In this document: positions 1 to 8,484 of the stretch, piece after piece
Position numbering within the stretch: the stretch's first letter is position 1
Layout: each line of letters opens with the position of its first letter
Assembly: GCF_021655075.1 (NCBI RefSeq)
Contig: NZ_PPXX01000102.1
Span: 1 to 64,000, forward strand
Direction of reading: 5' to 3'
Length of the DNA stretch: 64,000 bases
Source of the DNA: Clostridium sp. Cult2
GTDB taxonomy: Bacteria; Bacillota; Clostridia; Tissierellales; Tepidimicrobiaceae
Made by a program: the position numbers and the translations under genes
The notes under the pieces: model-generated
The model's input: only the letters and a program-made list of their open reading frames with translations
Told to the model about the DNA's origin: nothing
The model's database searches: none

Positions 1-96
1 TCATAACCTTTCAAAAGGCTTATTAAAGTTACTCTTTTTTAGTCCAACCGGTATATCAAATATTTTCAAGTTTCTTATTGACAATTCTTAGCTGGA
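1..96 (-). other. Spacer after fliP; next flagellar gene may start at the window edge
   Basis: The bases following the fliP stop contain no recognisable domain. A TTG-initiated 22-codon frame ends in TGA, and this overlaps an ATG at positions 4-2 that could start the next gene, which in most flagellar operons is fliQ. The Shine-Dalgarno-like GAAAGG is only 2 bases from that ATG, so the start is doubtful. The expected gene lies outside the window. Confidence 0.25.
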
Positions 97-843
97 CTAT
101 TTAAAACCAAGTACCAAAGATTTGACTATTAAATTCCATCCATCAACTAAAACAAATAATAATATTTTAAAAGGTAAAGAAATAATTACTGGTGGTAACA
201 TCATCATTCCCATAGACATTAAAGTACTAGCTACAACCATATCTATTACTAAAAATGGAATAAATATTACAAACCCAATTTGAAAAGCGGTTTTTAATTC
301 ACTAATAATAAAAGCTGGCATCAATACATGATTAGGAATATCTTCAAGGGAGTTGACCTCGTCTAATTTTTTCATGTTTAAAAATAGTCCTAAATCCTTG
401 TCCCTAGTCTGCCTAAACATAAACTCTCTTATAGGGTTTAGTGCCTTTTCCAAAGCTAAGTCTTGGTTTATTTCTTCTTTTAGATAGGGTTGGATGGCTT
501 CTTCATTTATTTGTGCTCCTATTGGTGCCATAATAAAGAACGTTAAAAACAAAGCCAACCCAATAATAACTTGATTTGGAGGTGTTTGCTGAAGCCCTAA
601 TGCGTTTCTAATAAATGAGAGTACAATGATTAACCTTGTAAAACTTGTCATCATTATTAATATAGATGGAGCTAAAGTAAGTAGAGTTAATATAAATAAA
701 ATTTGTAATGAAAATACATGATTTTGTGGTTCATCACCTACAATCCTATCCATCAAAGACAAGTTTGGCTGAGCATAGGAAACTTCTGTTATTAAAATAG
801 TCATTAAAATTACCAATAATAATACTTTAGTTGTCTTTTTCAT
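97..843 (-). CDS. fliP: Flagellar type III export gate protein FliP
   Basis: FliP is a core subunit of the membrane export gate (with FliQ and FliR) that passes rod, hook and filament subunits. The 248-residue length is normal for the family. Residues 1-24 form a cleavable signal peptide ending in SYA. Hydrophobic segments follow near residues 43-65, 90-110, 185-205 and 212-240. The family stretch TFFIMAPIGAQ is present near residue 100. The start overlaps the fliO stop by about 17 bases, so the two are probably translationally coupled. It is the last complete gene of the operon in this window. Confidence 0.96.
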   Translation of the reverse strand: MKKTTKVLLLVILMTILITEVSYAQPNLSLMDRIVGDEPQNHVFSLQILFILTLLTLAPSILIMMTSFTRLIIVLSFIRNALGLQQTPPNQVIIGLALFLTFFIMAPIGAQINEEAIQPYLKEEINQDLALEKALNPIREFMFRQTRDKDLGLFLNMKKLDEVNSLEDIPNHVLMPAFIISELKTAFQIGFVIFIPFLVIDMVVASTLMSMGMMMLPPVIISLPFKILLFVLVDGWNLIVKSLVLGFK

Positions 844-1339
844 TGTATTCGTCTTCCTTATCGATACCTTTATTTGGTTTCATCAATATTTCTTTAATAT
901 TCCATTGTATTTTATTTAGAAATTCATTATCCTTAAAATAGCTATTACTGTATTTATTCAAATGTTCTTGGAAGTTCAAGTTTTTATCGAAATCATCCTT
1001 TGATATCCTATCAATAACTTCTATATTGTTGTTAGTAACAGCTAATATATATATTTTATTATTAATCTCTATCATTAATATTTTGAAGTTAACACCTAAA
1101 TTTAAACTATCTATAATTCGGATGTATTTGCTACTAATAAACCTTTTTGAACTCTTTGCAATAAACCTTGTACCATAAATAGCAATTATCAATACTATAA
1201 AAATTATTATTATATAAAAAACAAACTTTAATAGGGCTTTACCCAAACTATATTCTTCTAGGCCCACAGCATAACTGGTAGTATTAATTAGTAACAAAAA
1301 AACAAAAATGTAAATAAAAATATTTCTACAGGTTTTCAT
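827..1339 (-). CDS. fliO: Flagellar biosynthesis protein FliO
   Basis: FliO helps assemble the FliPQR export gate. The 170-residue protein has a signal-peptide-like N terminus (residues 1-24). A single long membrane helix follows near residues 36-62 with the family's GTRF sequence just after it. The small cytoplasmic domain contains IDSLNLG and the MIEINNKIYILAVT strand pair typical of FliO/FliZ. The family diverges in sequence, so the call leans on topology and on the position between cheY and fliP. The C-terminal tail is charged and probably disordered. Confidence 0.88.
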   Translation of the reverse strand: MKTCRNIFIYIFVFLLLINTTSYAVGLEEYSLGKALLKFVFYIIIIFIVLIIAIYGTRFIAKSSKRFISSKYIRIIDSLNLGVNFKILMIEINNKIYILAVTNNNIEVIDRISKDDFDKNLNFQEHLNKYSNSYFKDNEFLNKIQWNIKEILMKPNKGIDKEDEYNEKDN

Positions 1340-1341
1340 AT

Positions 1342-1704
1342 CTAACTCAATGCCTTTTTTACAGCTTCGATTACCCTCTCATGCTGAAAGGGCTTAACGA
1401 TAAAATCTTTAGCCCCAGCTTGTATAGCCTCTATAACCATGGCTTGTTGTCCCATGGCAGAACACATTATTATTTTTGAATTTGGGTCAATGCTTTTAAT
1501 CTCTTTTACTGCTTGAATGCCATCCATTTCTGGCATGGTAATATCCATTATAACGAGTTCAGGACGAAGTTCTTTATATTTTTCAACAGCATTTATCCCA
1601 TTTTCAGCTTCTCCTACCACTTCGAAACCATTTTTTGTTAGTATGTCTTTTATCATCATCCTCATAAACGAGGCATCGTCAACAATTAATATTCCCTTTG
1701 CCAT
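1342..1704 (-). CDS. cheY: Chemotaxis response regulator CheY
   Basis: This single-domain receiver carries the phosphorylated signal from CheA to the motor switch. All receiver landmarks are visible: the acidic pair D9/D10, phospho-acceptor D54 in VIMDITMPEMDG, S82 in the switch position and K104 in the IVKPF motif. At 120 residues it is a bare CheY with no output domain. It sits between fliY, whose product is expected to bind and dephosphorylate CheY-P, and fliO, the same arrangement as in Bacillus fla/che operons. An RBS GGGAGG lies just upstream. Confidence 0.96.
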   Translation of the reverse strand: MAKGILIVDDASFMRMMIKDILTKNGFEVVGEAENGINAVEKYKELRPELVIMDITMPEMDGIQAVKEIKSIDPNSKIIMCSAMGQQAMVIEAIQAGAKDFIVKPFQHERVIEAVKKALS

Positions 1705-1735
1705 GTTAATTCCTCCCTTATAATTTCAAAGTAAA

Positions 1736-2851
1736 TCAATCCCCATAACTGTTGCTAACATCAGTTATTCTTATCCCAAAATTATCATCTATTACTACAA
1801 CTTCACCTTTTGCTATGAATTTCCCATTTGCATAGATATCTAGTGGTTCACCAACTAATTTATCCAATTCTATAACAGTTCCTGGTCCATATTCTAGAAT
1901 TTCACTAATCTTTTTAATAGTTCTTCCCAGTTCAGCAGTTAACTCCACAGGTATATCCCCAACTAAATCAATAGATTCATTATAGCTAACATCATCAACT
2001 GTGTCAAAAGTTTCAAATTCTGGTTTCTTGATGATTACATGCTCTTTTTCCTCTTTTTCGTAATGTTTTTCAGCTTTTGGAGTTTCTTTAACTGTCTTAC
2101 TTTGAAGGTCTATATCTAATTCTCCCATGGTACTAGAATCAACCTCTGTTATCTCATCATCTGCATCAAAAATAGGGCTAGAATTACCTAATAGGCTCTC
2201 TACCATTTCTTGTCCAAAGTCCAAAGGGATTAATTGCATAATCTCGCTATCTATTAAATCCTCTACCACCATTTTAAAGGACACCTTTATTATAGGTGCA
2301 GAGGCCCTTAAAATATCTAGTTTTTCACTACCCTCACTGAAAGTTATCTCATAGGATTTTGGTGGTTCTATATCAATTCTTTTTAAAAATATTTCTGATA
2401 AGGAGGTGGCTGATGAACCCATCATTTGATTCATTACTTCTGAAATAGCACTTAAATCCATGTCGCTTAACTCTCTACCCTTATCTATTTCTTCATTCCC
2501 CATCATAATATCAGTAATTATTTTAACATCATCTGACTTAATCATTAAAACATTAGAACCTTCAAATCCTGACTTATACTTAACATCTACTGCAACAAAA
2601 GGAATTGGGTATTCATGGGATAATTCCCCTGCTGTAGTTACTTCCACCTTAGGAGTAGTTATTGTAACTTTCTTATTTAATAAAGTTGACAACGTAGTTG
2701 CTGCAGTTCCCATACTAATATTTCCTATTTCCCCTAGTGTGTCTTTTTCGATTTCATTAATTGCCTCATCCATTATATCCCTTTTTTCTAAATTTTCTGT
2801 TCCTTTTAGAAGAAGATCTATCTCTTCTTGAGAAAGCATATCATTATTCAT
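1736..2851 (-). CDS. fliY: Flagellar motor switch phosphatase FliY
   Basis: FliY replaces FliN in many Firmicutes and combines a switch-complex subunit with a CheY-P phosphatase. From the chosen ATG (MNNDM) the protein has 371 residues. Residues 6-16 (LSQEEIDLLLK) match the CheY-P binding peptide of FliM. A CheC-like domain follows with two E-x2-N phosphatase motifs: E41/N44 in GEIGNI, and a second in SEVMNQ near residue 125. A charged linker leads to a C-terminal SpoA/FliN domain (about residues 290-371). Longer in-frame starts exist, but this ATG lies 1 base after the fliM stop with GGTGAT seven bases upstream. Confidence 0.93.
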   Translation of the reverse strand: MNNDMLSQEEIDLLLKGTENLEKRDIMDEAINEIEKDTLGEIGNISMGTAATTLSTLLNKKVTITTPKVEVTTAGELSHEYPIPFVAVDVKYKSGFEGSNVLMIKSDDVKIITDIMMGNEEIDKGRELSDMDLSAISEVMNQMMGSSATSLSEIFLKRIDIEPPKSYEITFSEGSEKLDILRASAPIIKVSFKMVVEDLIDSEIMQLIPLDFGQEMVESLLGNSSPIFDADDEITEVDSSTMGELDIDLQSKTVKETPKAEKHYEKEEKEHVIIKKPEFETFDTVDDVSYNESIDLVGDIPVELTAELGRTIKKISEILEYGPGTVIELDKLVGEPLDIYANGKFIAKGEVVVIDDNFGIRITDVSNSYGD

Positions 2852-2852
2852 A

Positions 2853-3839
2853 TTAATCATCACCATCCTTTGCCACATTTATTATTTTAACTGCCATTTT
2901 TTTCTTAGTCTTGCCTACATTTCCATAATATTTTACGTTTGAACCAATTCTAACCTTTGCCTTTTCATCAATGCCTGTATCTAATCTTATAACATCACCT
3001 TCTTGTAAGGTTAGAATATCTTTTATTCTAACAACTGTTGAACCTAATTCTACCCTCACAGGTACTTTTGTATCTAGCATTCTATTTTTTATAGTCAATA
3101 ATTCCTTTTCTGACAATTCTTTTTGTGTAGTTGAAAACCAGAATCTAGTGCTTAACTTATCCAATATTGGCTCTATGACTAAATAAGGTATACATATATT
3201 TAACATTCCTTCTTTTGAACCAATCTCTAAATTAAAAGTAATGAGGGCTATAGTTTCATTATGTGGCACAATTTGAGCAAACTGGGGATTCACTTCAATT
3301 TTATCCAGCTTAGGTTTTAAATCAATAACATTGCTCCAAGCTTCCTTAATTAATGACATTGCTTTATCCATCATTCCTTCTAACAAGGTTAGTTCTATTT
3401 CAGTAAAAACTCTTAGATCTTGATCTTTACTTCCATCTCCTCCCAAAAGTCTATCTATCATTGAATAGGCAACATTTGTCGATATATCTATAAGTATCTG
3501 GCCGTTTAGAGGCTTAAAATCAATAATGCTTATAAATGCAGGATTAGAAATAGCGTTACTAAATTCACTATATGCAAACTGATCCACTGTCAATATAGAT
3601 ATCTTTACAGGAGCTCTTAAATATCCTGATAGAAAGGTTTGAAATAATCTTCCTAAATTTTCATGAATAATCTCTAATGTCCTCAATTGATCCTTTGCAA
3701 TCTTTTGTGGGTTTTTAAAATCATATTTCTTAACTTTTTTTGAACTTTCTACTTCCTTTATTTCCTGAAAATCAACCTCTCCAGAACTAAGTGCATGAAG
3801 TAGGGCGTCAATTTCATTTTGAGATAATACTTCTGCCAA
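2853..3839 (-). CDS. fliM: Flagellar motor switch protein FliM
   Basis: FliM forms the middle of the C ring, binds CheY-P and sets rotation direction. The N-terminal peptide LSQNEIDALL (residues 5-14) is the canonical CheY-P docking sequence. A CheC-like middle domain follows, and a SpoA domain fills the last 80 residues or so (VRVELGSTVVRIKDILTLQEGDVI). The length of 328 residues is usual. It is followed 1 base later by fliY, with which it shares the C ring. Confidence 0.96.
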   Translation of the reverse strand: MAEVLSQNEIDALLHALSSGEVDFQEIKEVESSKKVKKYDFKNPQKIAKDQLRTLEIIHENLGRLFQTFLSGYLRAPVKISILTVDQFAYSEFSNAISNPAFISIIDFKPLNGQILIDISTNVAYSMIDRLLGGDGSKDQDLRVFTEIELTLLEGMMDKAMSLIKEAWSNVIDLKPKLDKIEVNPQFAQIVPHNETIALITFNLEIGSKEGMLNICIPYLVIEPILDKLSTRFWFSTTQKELSEKELLTIKNRMLDTKVPVRVELGSTVVRIKDILTLQEGDVIRLDTGIDEKAKVRIGSNVKYYGNVGKTKKKMAVKIINVAKDGDD

Positions 3840-3857
3840 TTGCCTCTACCTCCCTCA

Positions 3858-4295
3858 TTACTGAATAATTAGATCATTGAAGTAAACGTTTGTTATAGTA
3901 CTATCGTTGAAAAGCTTCACTAAGCTTTCTTTTATTTCTTTTTGTAACGCAGTTTGTCCTTCTTCACCTTGTATTTTGTCTTCCGTTTTATTTCTTATAA
4001 TCTTATTAATATCATCCCTAATTAAAAATTGTTTTTCACTCAATAATTCTAAAGTCTTTTTATCGCTGGTTTCAATGGTAATCTTCACCTTCATTATTTT
4101 TTTACTATCCTTTATATTGCAATACATATCGTCTAAAGTTAAATTGTATGTTTCTAATTGTTTTCTAGTAGAATTATTGGCATTATTGTTCCTGTAATAA
4201 GTAATGCCTAGAACAACTCCTAAAATTGCAAATATGATTACTAAAATTAAAATGATTATCAATACTATATTTCTATTATTCATAGTTTCACTCAT
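3858..4295 (-). CDS. fliL: Flagellar basal-body-associated protein FliL
   Basis: FliL is an inner-membrane protein that surrounds the stator units and supports torque. The 145-residue product has a short cytoplasmic tail, one strong membrane helix at about residues 9-33, and an extracytoplasmic stomatin-like domain. The ending fits the FliL pattern of an amphipathic helix followed by VYFNDLIIQ. It lies between motB and fliM, so the stator genes and their accessory protein are contiguous. Confidence 0.9.
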   Translation of the reverse strand: MSETMNNRNIVLIIILILVIIFAILGVVLGITYYRNNNANNSTRKQLETYNLTLDDMYCNIKDSKKIMKVKITIETSDKKTLELLSEKQFLIRDDINKIIRNKTEDKIQGEEGQTALQKEIKESLVKLFNDSTITNVYFNDLIIQ

Positions 4296-4301
4296 TCCCT
4301 T

Positions 4302-5021
4302 CTACTTTGGTTCCATCACTTCATAGGAAGTCTTTAAAATCACTATATCTACCCTTCTATTCTTCTGTTTATTTTCATTAGTATCATTTGGAGCAATTGA
4401 CCTATAGAAACTATAGCCTGATGAAGAAATCCTGCCCCCATCGATTCCCTTTTTTTCAACAAGATACCTTAAAACATTAGTTGCCCTCGCAGATGACAAC
4501 TCCCAATTAGTAGGAAACTCGGCTGAGTTTCCAGTTGGGACCGTATCCGTATGACCTTCTACTTTTATTAATCTACTGCTAAATTCGTCCATATTCAATA
4601 TTTCTGCAATAGAGCTTAATATCTCAATGGACTCCGGTCTTAAATCTGCTTTTCCAGAATCAAATAATACTTTATCCATAAATCTAATTACCAAACCTCT
4701 TTCTTCTATAGAAAGCACAATCTCAGGTCCAAGTCCAATACTCTCCGCATACTCTTCTAATAAATCTTTTAAACTCTCCAAATCACTCTCTAGTGTATCT
4801 TCCAAAGGCTCTAAATTTTCGTCTAATTCTAGGGTAGTACTCCCATTCAATACTCCTGCTCCACCTTGAAAACTACTCATTATACTTCTAAATTTTTGAG
4901 CATCAATCTCAGAAAAGGAAAATAAAAGTACAAAGAAAGCCAACAATAAGGTAACCATATCACTGTAAGTTGTAAGCCAACTATCCGTATTGTTTTGATT
5001 TGTCCTTCTTTCTCTCCGCAT
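4302..5021 (-). CDS. motB: Flagellar motor stator protein MotB
   Basis: MotB pairs with MotA to form the ion-conducting stator and anchors it to peptidoglycan. The single N-terminal membrane helix contains the essential aspartate, D21 in TTYSDMVTLLLAFF. A periplasmic linker leads to an OmpA-like peptidoglycan-binding domain (about residues 110-235) with VEGHTDTVP and the NWELSSARA motif. The sequence alone does not tell me whether protons or sodium are used. Its start shares a base with the motA stop (TAATG), implying coupled translation. Confidence 0.95.
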   Translation of the reverse strand: MRRERRTNQNNTDSWLTTYSDMVTLLLAFFVLLFSFSEIDAQKFRSIMSSFQGGAGVLNGSTTLELDENLEPLEDTLESDLESLKDLLEEYAESIGLGPEIVLSIEERGLVIRFMDKVLFDSGKADLRPESIEILSSIAEILNMDEFSSRLIKVEGHTDTVPTGNSAEFPTNWELSSARATNVLRYLVEKKGIDGGRISSSGYSFYRSIAPNDTNENKQKNRRVDIVILKTSYEVMEPK

Positions 5022-5806
5022 TATATACCCTCTCTCTCCAGTTGATCTCTGTAATTCTTCCTCATTTCTGGTGGAATAAAGGTTTTTAATTTTTCTTCAA
5101 TTATTCTAGGATTCTCTCCTGCTTGAATTGATAACAATCCTTCAACAATGAGCTCTTTCACTAACACTTCAGATTTACTCCTTATCTTTAGCTTTCGTGC
5201 TAGAGGCAAAAATACCACATTAGCTAAAATCGAACCATAAAAGGTTGTAACTAATGCAATAGACATATTAGGGCCAATAGTCTTAGGGTCATCTAAGTGT
5301 TTCAACATATTTATTAACCCTATTAAAGTACCTATCATACCAAAAGCAGGAGCATATGCACCCATAGTTTCAAAGATACTCTGTCCATCAGTATGTCTTT
5401 CTTCTAAAAAGATTAATTCCGTTTCTAAAATATTTCTTACCAACTCCGGATCCGTACCATCAACTATTAGCATTATTCCCTTATGTAAAAATTCATCATG
5501 TAATTCTTCAGCATATTCCTCTAGAGCGAGAAGTCCTTCTTTTCTAGCTATATTTGCTAAGTTTATTATCTCTCCAATCACCTGATCAGGTGAAGTTTCC
5601 TTATGTAAAAAAGCCTTTTTAAAAACTTTTGAAGTGTTTAAAAAATTTTTTAGAGGAAAACTAGCTAAAGTAGAAGCGATAGTTCCACCCAATACAATAA
5701 CTATAGAAGGAATATCAATATAGGAATCTAATTGTCCAGATTTATAAATACCTCCCATTATAAAAATAATCCCAAGAAGGAGACCCAGTACCGTTGATAT
5801 ATCCAA
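5021..5806 (-). CDS. motA: Flagellar motor stator protein MotA
   Basis: MotA forms the pentameric stator ring around MotB and contacts FliG. The 261-residue protein has four membrane segments: two near residues 1-45 and two near 145-200, the latter including ETMGAYAPAFGMIGTLIGLI. A large cytoplasmic loop with charged residues separates the pairs. Its location inside the main flagellar operon, between flbD and motB, differs from B. subtilis, where motAB is a separate operon, but is common in Clostridia. Confidence 0.95.
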   Translation of the reverse strand: MDISTVLGLLLGIIFIMGGIYKSGQLDSYIDIPSIVIVLGGTIASTLASFPLKNFLNTSKVFKKAFLHKETSPDQVIGEIINLANIARKEGLLALEEYAEELHDEFLHKGIMLIVDGTDPELVRNILETELIFLEERHTDGQSIFETMGAYAPAFGMIGTLIGLINMLKHLDDPKTIGPNMSIALVTTFYGSILANVVFLPLARKLKIRSKSEVLVKELIVEGLLSIQAGENPRIIEEKLKTFIPPEMRKNYRDQLEREGI

Positions 5807-5809
5807 TTG

Positions 5810-6022
5810 CTACACCTCTTTCTCTTCAGCTCTTCTTTGATACTCAATTAATTTTGCCTTATAAGAAATTACTTTATCAATTATTTGATCTACAGATTCA
5901 ACTACCACCACTTTTTGACCAGTGGTTAATGTTATTACTGTATCTGGGGTTTCCTCAACAAATTGAATCAAATCACTATTTACTACAAATTCCTTTCCAT
6001 TTAATCGCTTTACCTTGATCAT
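5810..6022 (-). CDS. flbD: FlbD/SwrD family flagellar protein
   Basis: This 70-residue cytoplasmic protein matches the small FlbD family: the start MIKVKRLNGKEFVVNSDLI and the VVVVESVDQIIDKV segment are characteristic. In B. subtilis the homologue SwrD is needed for full motor torque during swarming. The position fits that role, because it sits directly upstream of motA with a 3-base gap. The name FlbD is also used for an unrelated Caulobacter regulator, which this is not. Confidence 0.9.
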   Translation of the reverse strand: MIKVKRLNGKEFVVNSDLIQFVEETPDTVITLTTGQKVVVVESVDQIIDKVISYKAKLIEYQRRAEEKEV

Positions 6023-6089
6023 ATAATCCCACCTTTAATATAGGGTATAGGAGAGGGATATCCTCCCCTACTCCTATAACCTTAAAATA

Positions 6090-7394
6090 TTATCTTTTCA
6101 TGTTTACAAGTTCTTGTAGCATTTCATCTGATGTAGTTATTATCCTTGAATTCGCTTGAAAACCCCTTTGAGTAGTAATCATCTCAGTAAATTCCATAGA
6201 TAAATCTACATTGGACATTTCCAAAGTTCCAGGCGCTATTGGCCCATAGCCACTAGTTCCAGCTGTACCATATTGAGGTTCCCCAGAGTTTCTAGTGTCA
6301 ACAAAGAAATTACCTCCAGTTTTTTGCAAACCCATAGGATTGTCAAACTTAGCTAGCATCAGCTGGCCTAAAGCCTTTTTCTCGCCATTGGTGAAGATAC
6401 CTACTACTACACCACCAGCATCTATTGCATAACCTTCCAATTTCCCTGAGGAGTTACCGTCTATTGCATAGGGTTTTGCGTCCATATCGTTGGCATATTG
6501 GGTTAGTTTAGAGAAATCTATTTTTAGCGAATTTTCTTCATGTTGTCCATCTTCACCTAAATATCCTCCAAATTTGACACCATCTTTTTCTATAGTTAAA
6601 GTTGCCACCTTTGTGGATTCGTCAGTTAATTTCCCATATTCATCAAATATTAGTTCAACATCATTCCAATCATTTGAATGCTCAATTGGTTCCTCGCTTG
6701 CTTGATTTGCAATTTTTTCCACAATTACAGCCCATCTTTTTTCCTCATTTTTTTCAAATCTAAAAGTGACTGTATAAGAATTTCCTAAGCTATCTTTAAT
6801 AATGGTGTCAGTCTTGTGTACGCCTTTTTCTGAATCATCTTCAACTTTTGGTATTCTTGAATCTAAATTTCCTTTAAATTCAATTTCTTTTGTAGTGGTA
6901 GGAGCCACAGTCTCGGATCTATTCACCTGTATCCCACCCACTGTAGAAATAATCTCCCCATTTTCATCTGCCTGATACCCTAAAACCTTATATCCATCAG
7001 CTGTTACCAAATTCCCATCCCTATCCAAAGTAAAGTTTCCAGCTCTTGTATAAAATCTATTTTCAAAATTGGTATCATCAGATACTACAAAGAACCCTTC
7101 TCCATCTATCATCAAATCTTCAGGATTGTCTGTCCTTTGGGCGGGGCCTTTGGTATGGATAGTGTTTATAGCTCCAATATTTACCCCTAATCCTATTTGT
7201 TGAGGGTTTGTCCCCCCTCGTCCATCTTGAGGTGCACTAGCCCCTCTTATTACTTGACTAAATACCTCTTGAAAGCTCATAGTTCCTTTTTTATAGCCAA
7301 CAGTATTTACATTGGCTATATTATTACCTATAACGTCCATTTTATTTTGATGTACTCTCAATCCTGATACACCTGAGTACATTGATCGCATCAT
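6090..7394 (-). CDS. flgE: Flagellar hook protein FlgE
   Basis: FlgE is the exported subunit of the flexible hook. The N terminus has the rod/hook D0 signature (SMYSGVSGLRVHQNKMDVIGNNIANVNT split across residues 4-31) and the C terminus the matching helix with GFQANSRIITTSDEMLQELVNMKR. Between them lie the usual D1/D2 beta-rich domains. The length of 434 residues is typical. A second ATG one codon in could also serve as the start. It is preceded by the TIGR02530-type gene and flgD, as in most Firmicute operons. Confidence 0.95.
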   Translation of the reverse strand: MMRSMYSGVSGLRVHQNKMDVIGNNIANVNTVGYKKGTMSFQEVFSQVIRGASAPQDGRGGTNPQQIGLGVNIGAINTIHTKGPAQRTDNPEDLMIDGEGFFVVSDDTNFENRFYTRAGNFTLDRDGNLVTADGYKVLGYQADENGEIISTVGGIQVNRSETVAPTTTKEIEFKGNLDSRIPKVEDDSEKGVHKTDTIIKDSLGNSYTVTFRFEKNEEKRWAVIVEKIANQASEEPIEHSNDWNDVELIFDEYGKLTDESTKVATLTIEKDGVKFGGYLGEDGQHEENSLKIDFSKLTQYANDMDAKPYAIDGNSSGKLEGYAIDAGGVVVGIFTNGEKKALGQLMLAKFDNPMGLQKTGGNFFVDTRNSGEPQYGTAGTSGYGPIAPGTLEMSNVDLSMEFTEMITTQRGFQANSRIITTSDEMLQELVNMKR

Positions 7395-7471
7395 ACTTAT
7401 TACCTCCCATTATTTGGGCAGATGTATATCCTCTGTCAGTCAGATATACATAACCTCCTATGAAGGTCCGG

Positions 7472-7852
7472 TTATACGATAACTGCCCCATCAATATTAG
7501 TAAATACATTATCTTTTAATTGTTCTTTATTCACCGATGTAATTATGGTTTTGTTTTTAATACTAGCTATAAAGGCTTTATCTCCTATAAGGATTAAAGC
7601 ATCCTTTACACCTTTTGCTTCTGCTTTATTGAAACCAGACTTTAATCTTTCTAATTCTTCACTACTTAAGGTCATATCTCTAGTGTCCATTCTATTAATA
7701 GCATGTTTGGAGAATCTAATTTCATCATCTCTATTTTGAATTTGCTGTAGCACCGTGTCAAAATTTTTGTTAGATAAATTTTGATTTTTAGCACTTATTT
7801 TAGATGAGTTAATGAGTTGATTTTCCAACCTTTTTATTTGTATATTATTCAT
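7472..7852 (-). CDS. TIGR02530-type flagellar operon protein
   Basis: This 126-residue protein fits the small family found only between flgD and flgE in Firmicute flagellar operons. The recognisable core is IRFSKHAINRMDTRDMTLSSEE followed by a segment ending in AFIASIKNKTIITSV. It has no signal peptide or membrane helix. Its molecular role is not established as far as I know. Its strict position suggests a function in hook assembly. Confidence 0.8.
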   Translation of the reverse strand: MNNIQIKRLENQLINSSKISAKNQNLSNKNFDTVLQQIQNRDDEIRFSKHAINRMDTRDMTLSSEELERLKSGFNKAEAKGVKDALILIGDKAFIASIKNKTIITSVNKEQLKDNVFTNIDGAVIV

Positions 7853-7878
7853 ATTATCATCCTTATCCTTAGAAGATT

Positions 7879-8472
7879 TTAATCTCCTTCTGGTTCTATT
7901 CCCTTCAATCCTTCTATAGCTGCTATTAGTTCCTTATATGCATTTTCTATTTCTGCATTGGTTGCATTTTCATTTTCTGCTACTATTTTTGCAGTTGTAA
8001 TGGTTGCTTGAAGTGTTGCCCAAGTATCTTTTGTATAATAATCTTCCTTTAGCCTTTCAACTAATTCTAGTTTTGCTTTTAATTCTACCTTATCCACTGG
8101 TTGTGGCTCTATACCTAAATAGCTTTCCATAGCTTTTCTAATATTTATTACTTCCTTAAGTATATGAACATTGGCTTGTATCTGATTTAAGTTCAAATTT
8201 TCCATTGAATCCAATACATCTTTCCCCGTGGTTTCTAGATTTTTATTTAAGTTCTGCATCTGCTCTAATGATGTAAACTGAGCTAGTTGAGCAATAAATT
8301 CTCTGTCTTCTATTGGATTTAATGGATCCTGGTTTGCTAATTGAGTGGTTAGAAGCCTTAAAAAAGCATTTTTATCCAAATCATTATTCCTTTTATCTAC
8401 AACTTTTTCATCTTCTTTCTTATCATCAAATTTATAGATATATTCTAAATCATCATAATTATTTACCTTCAC
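7879..8472 (-). CDS. flgD: Hook-capping protein FlgD with a FIVAR-like C-terminal module
   Basis: FlgD caps the growing hook while FlgE polymerises. Residues 30-75 carry the FlgD core (FLRLLTTQLANQDPLNPIED and the AQLAQFTSLEQMQNL segment). Unusually, residues 128-190 form a FIVAR-like helical module: KAKLELVERLKEDYYT, then WATLQATITTAKIVAENENA and EIENAYKELIAAIEGL. FIVAR modules are known from surface and cell-wall proteins of Gram-positive bacteria, not from FlgD. The normal FlgD beta domains appear to be missing. The reading frame is continuous, with no sign of a frameshift. What the module binds is unknown. Confidence 0.88.
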   Translation of the reverse strand: MKVNNYDDLEYIYKFDDKKEDEKVVDKRNNDLDKNAFLRLLTTQLANQDPLNPIEDREFIAQLAQFTSLEQMQNLNKNLETTGKDVLDSMENLNLNQIQANVHILKEVINIRKAMESYLGIEPQPVDKVELKAKLELVERLKEDYYTKDTWATLQATITTAKIVAENENATNAEIENAYKELIAAIEGLKGIEPEGD

Positions 8473-8484
8473 TAATCCACCTCC

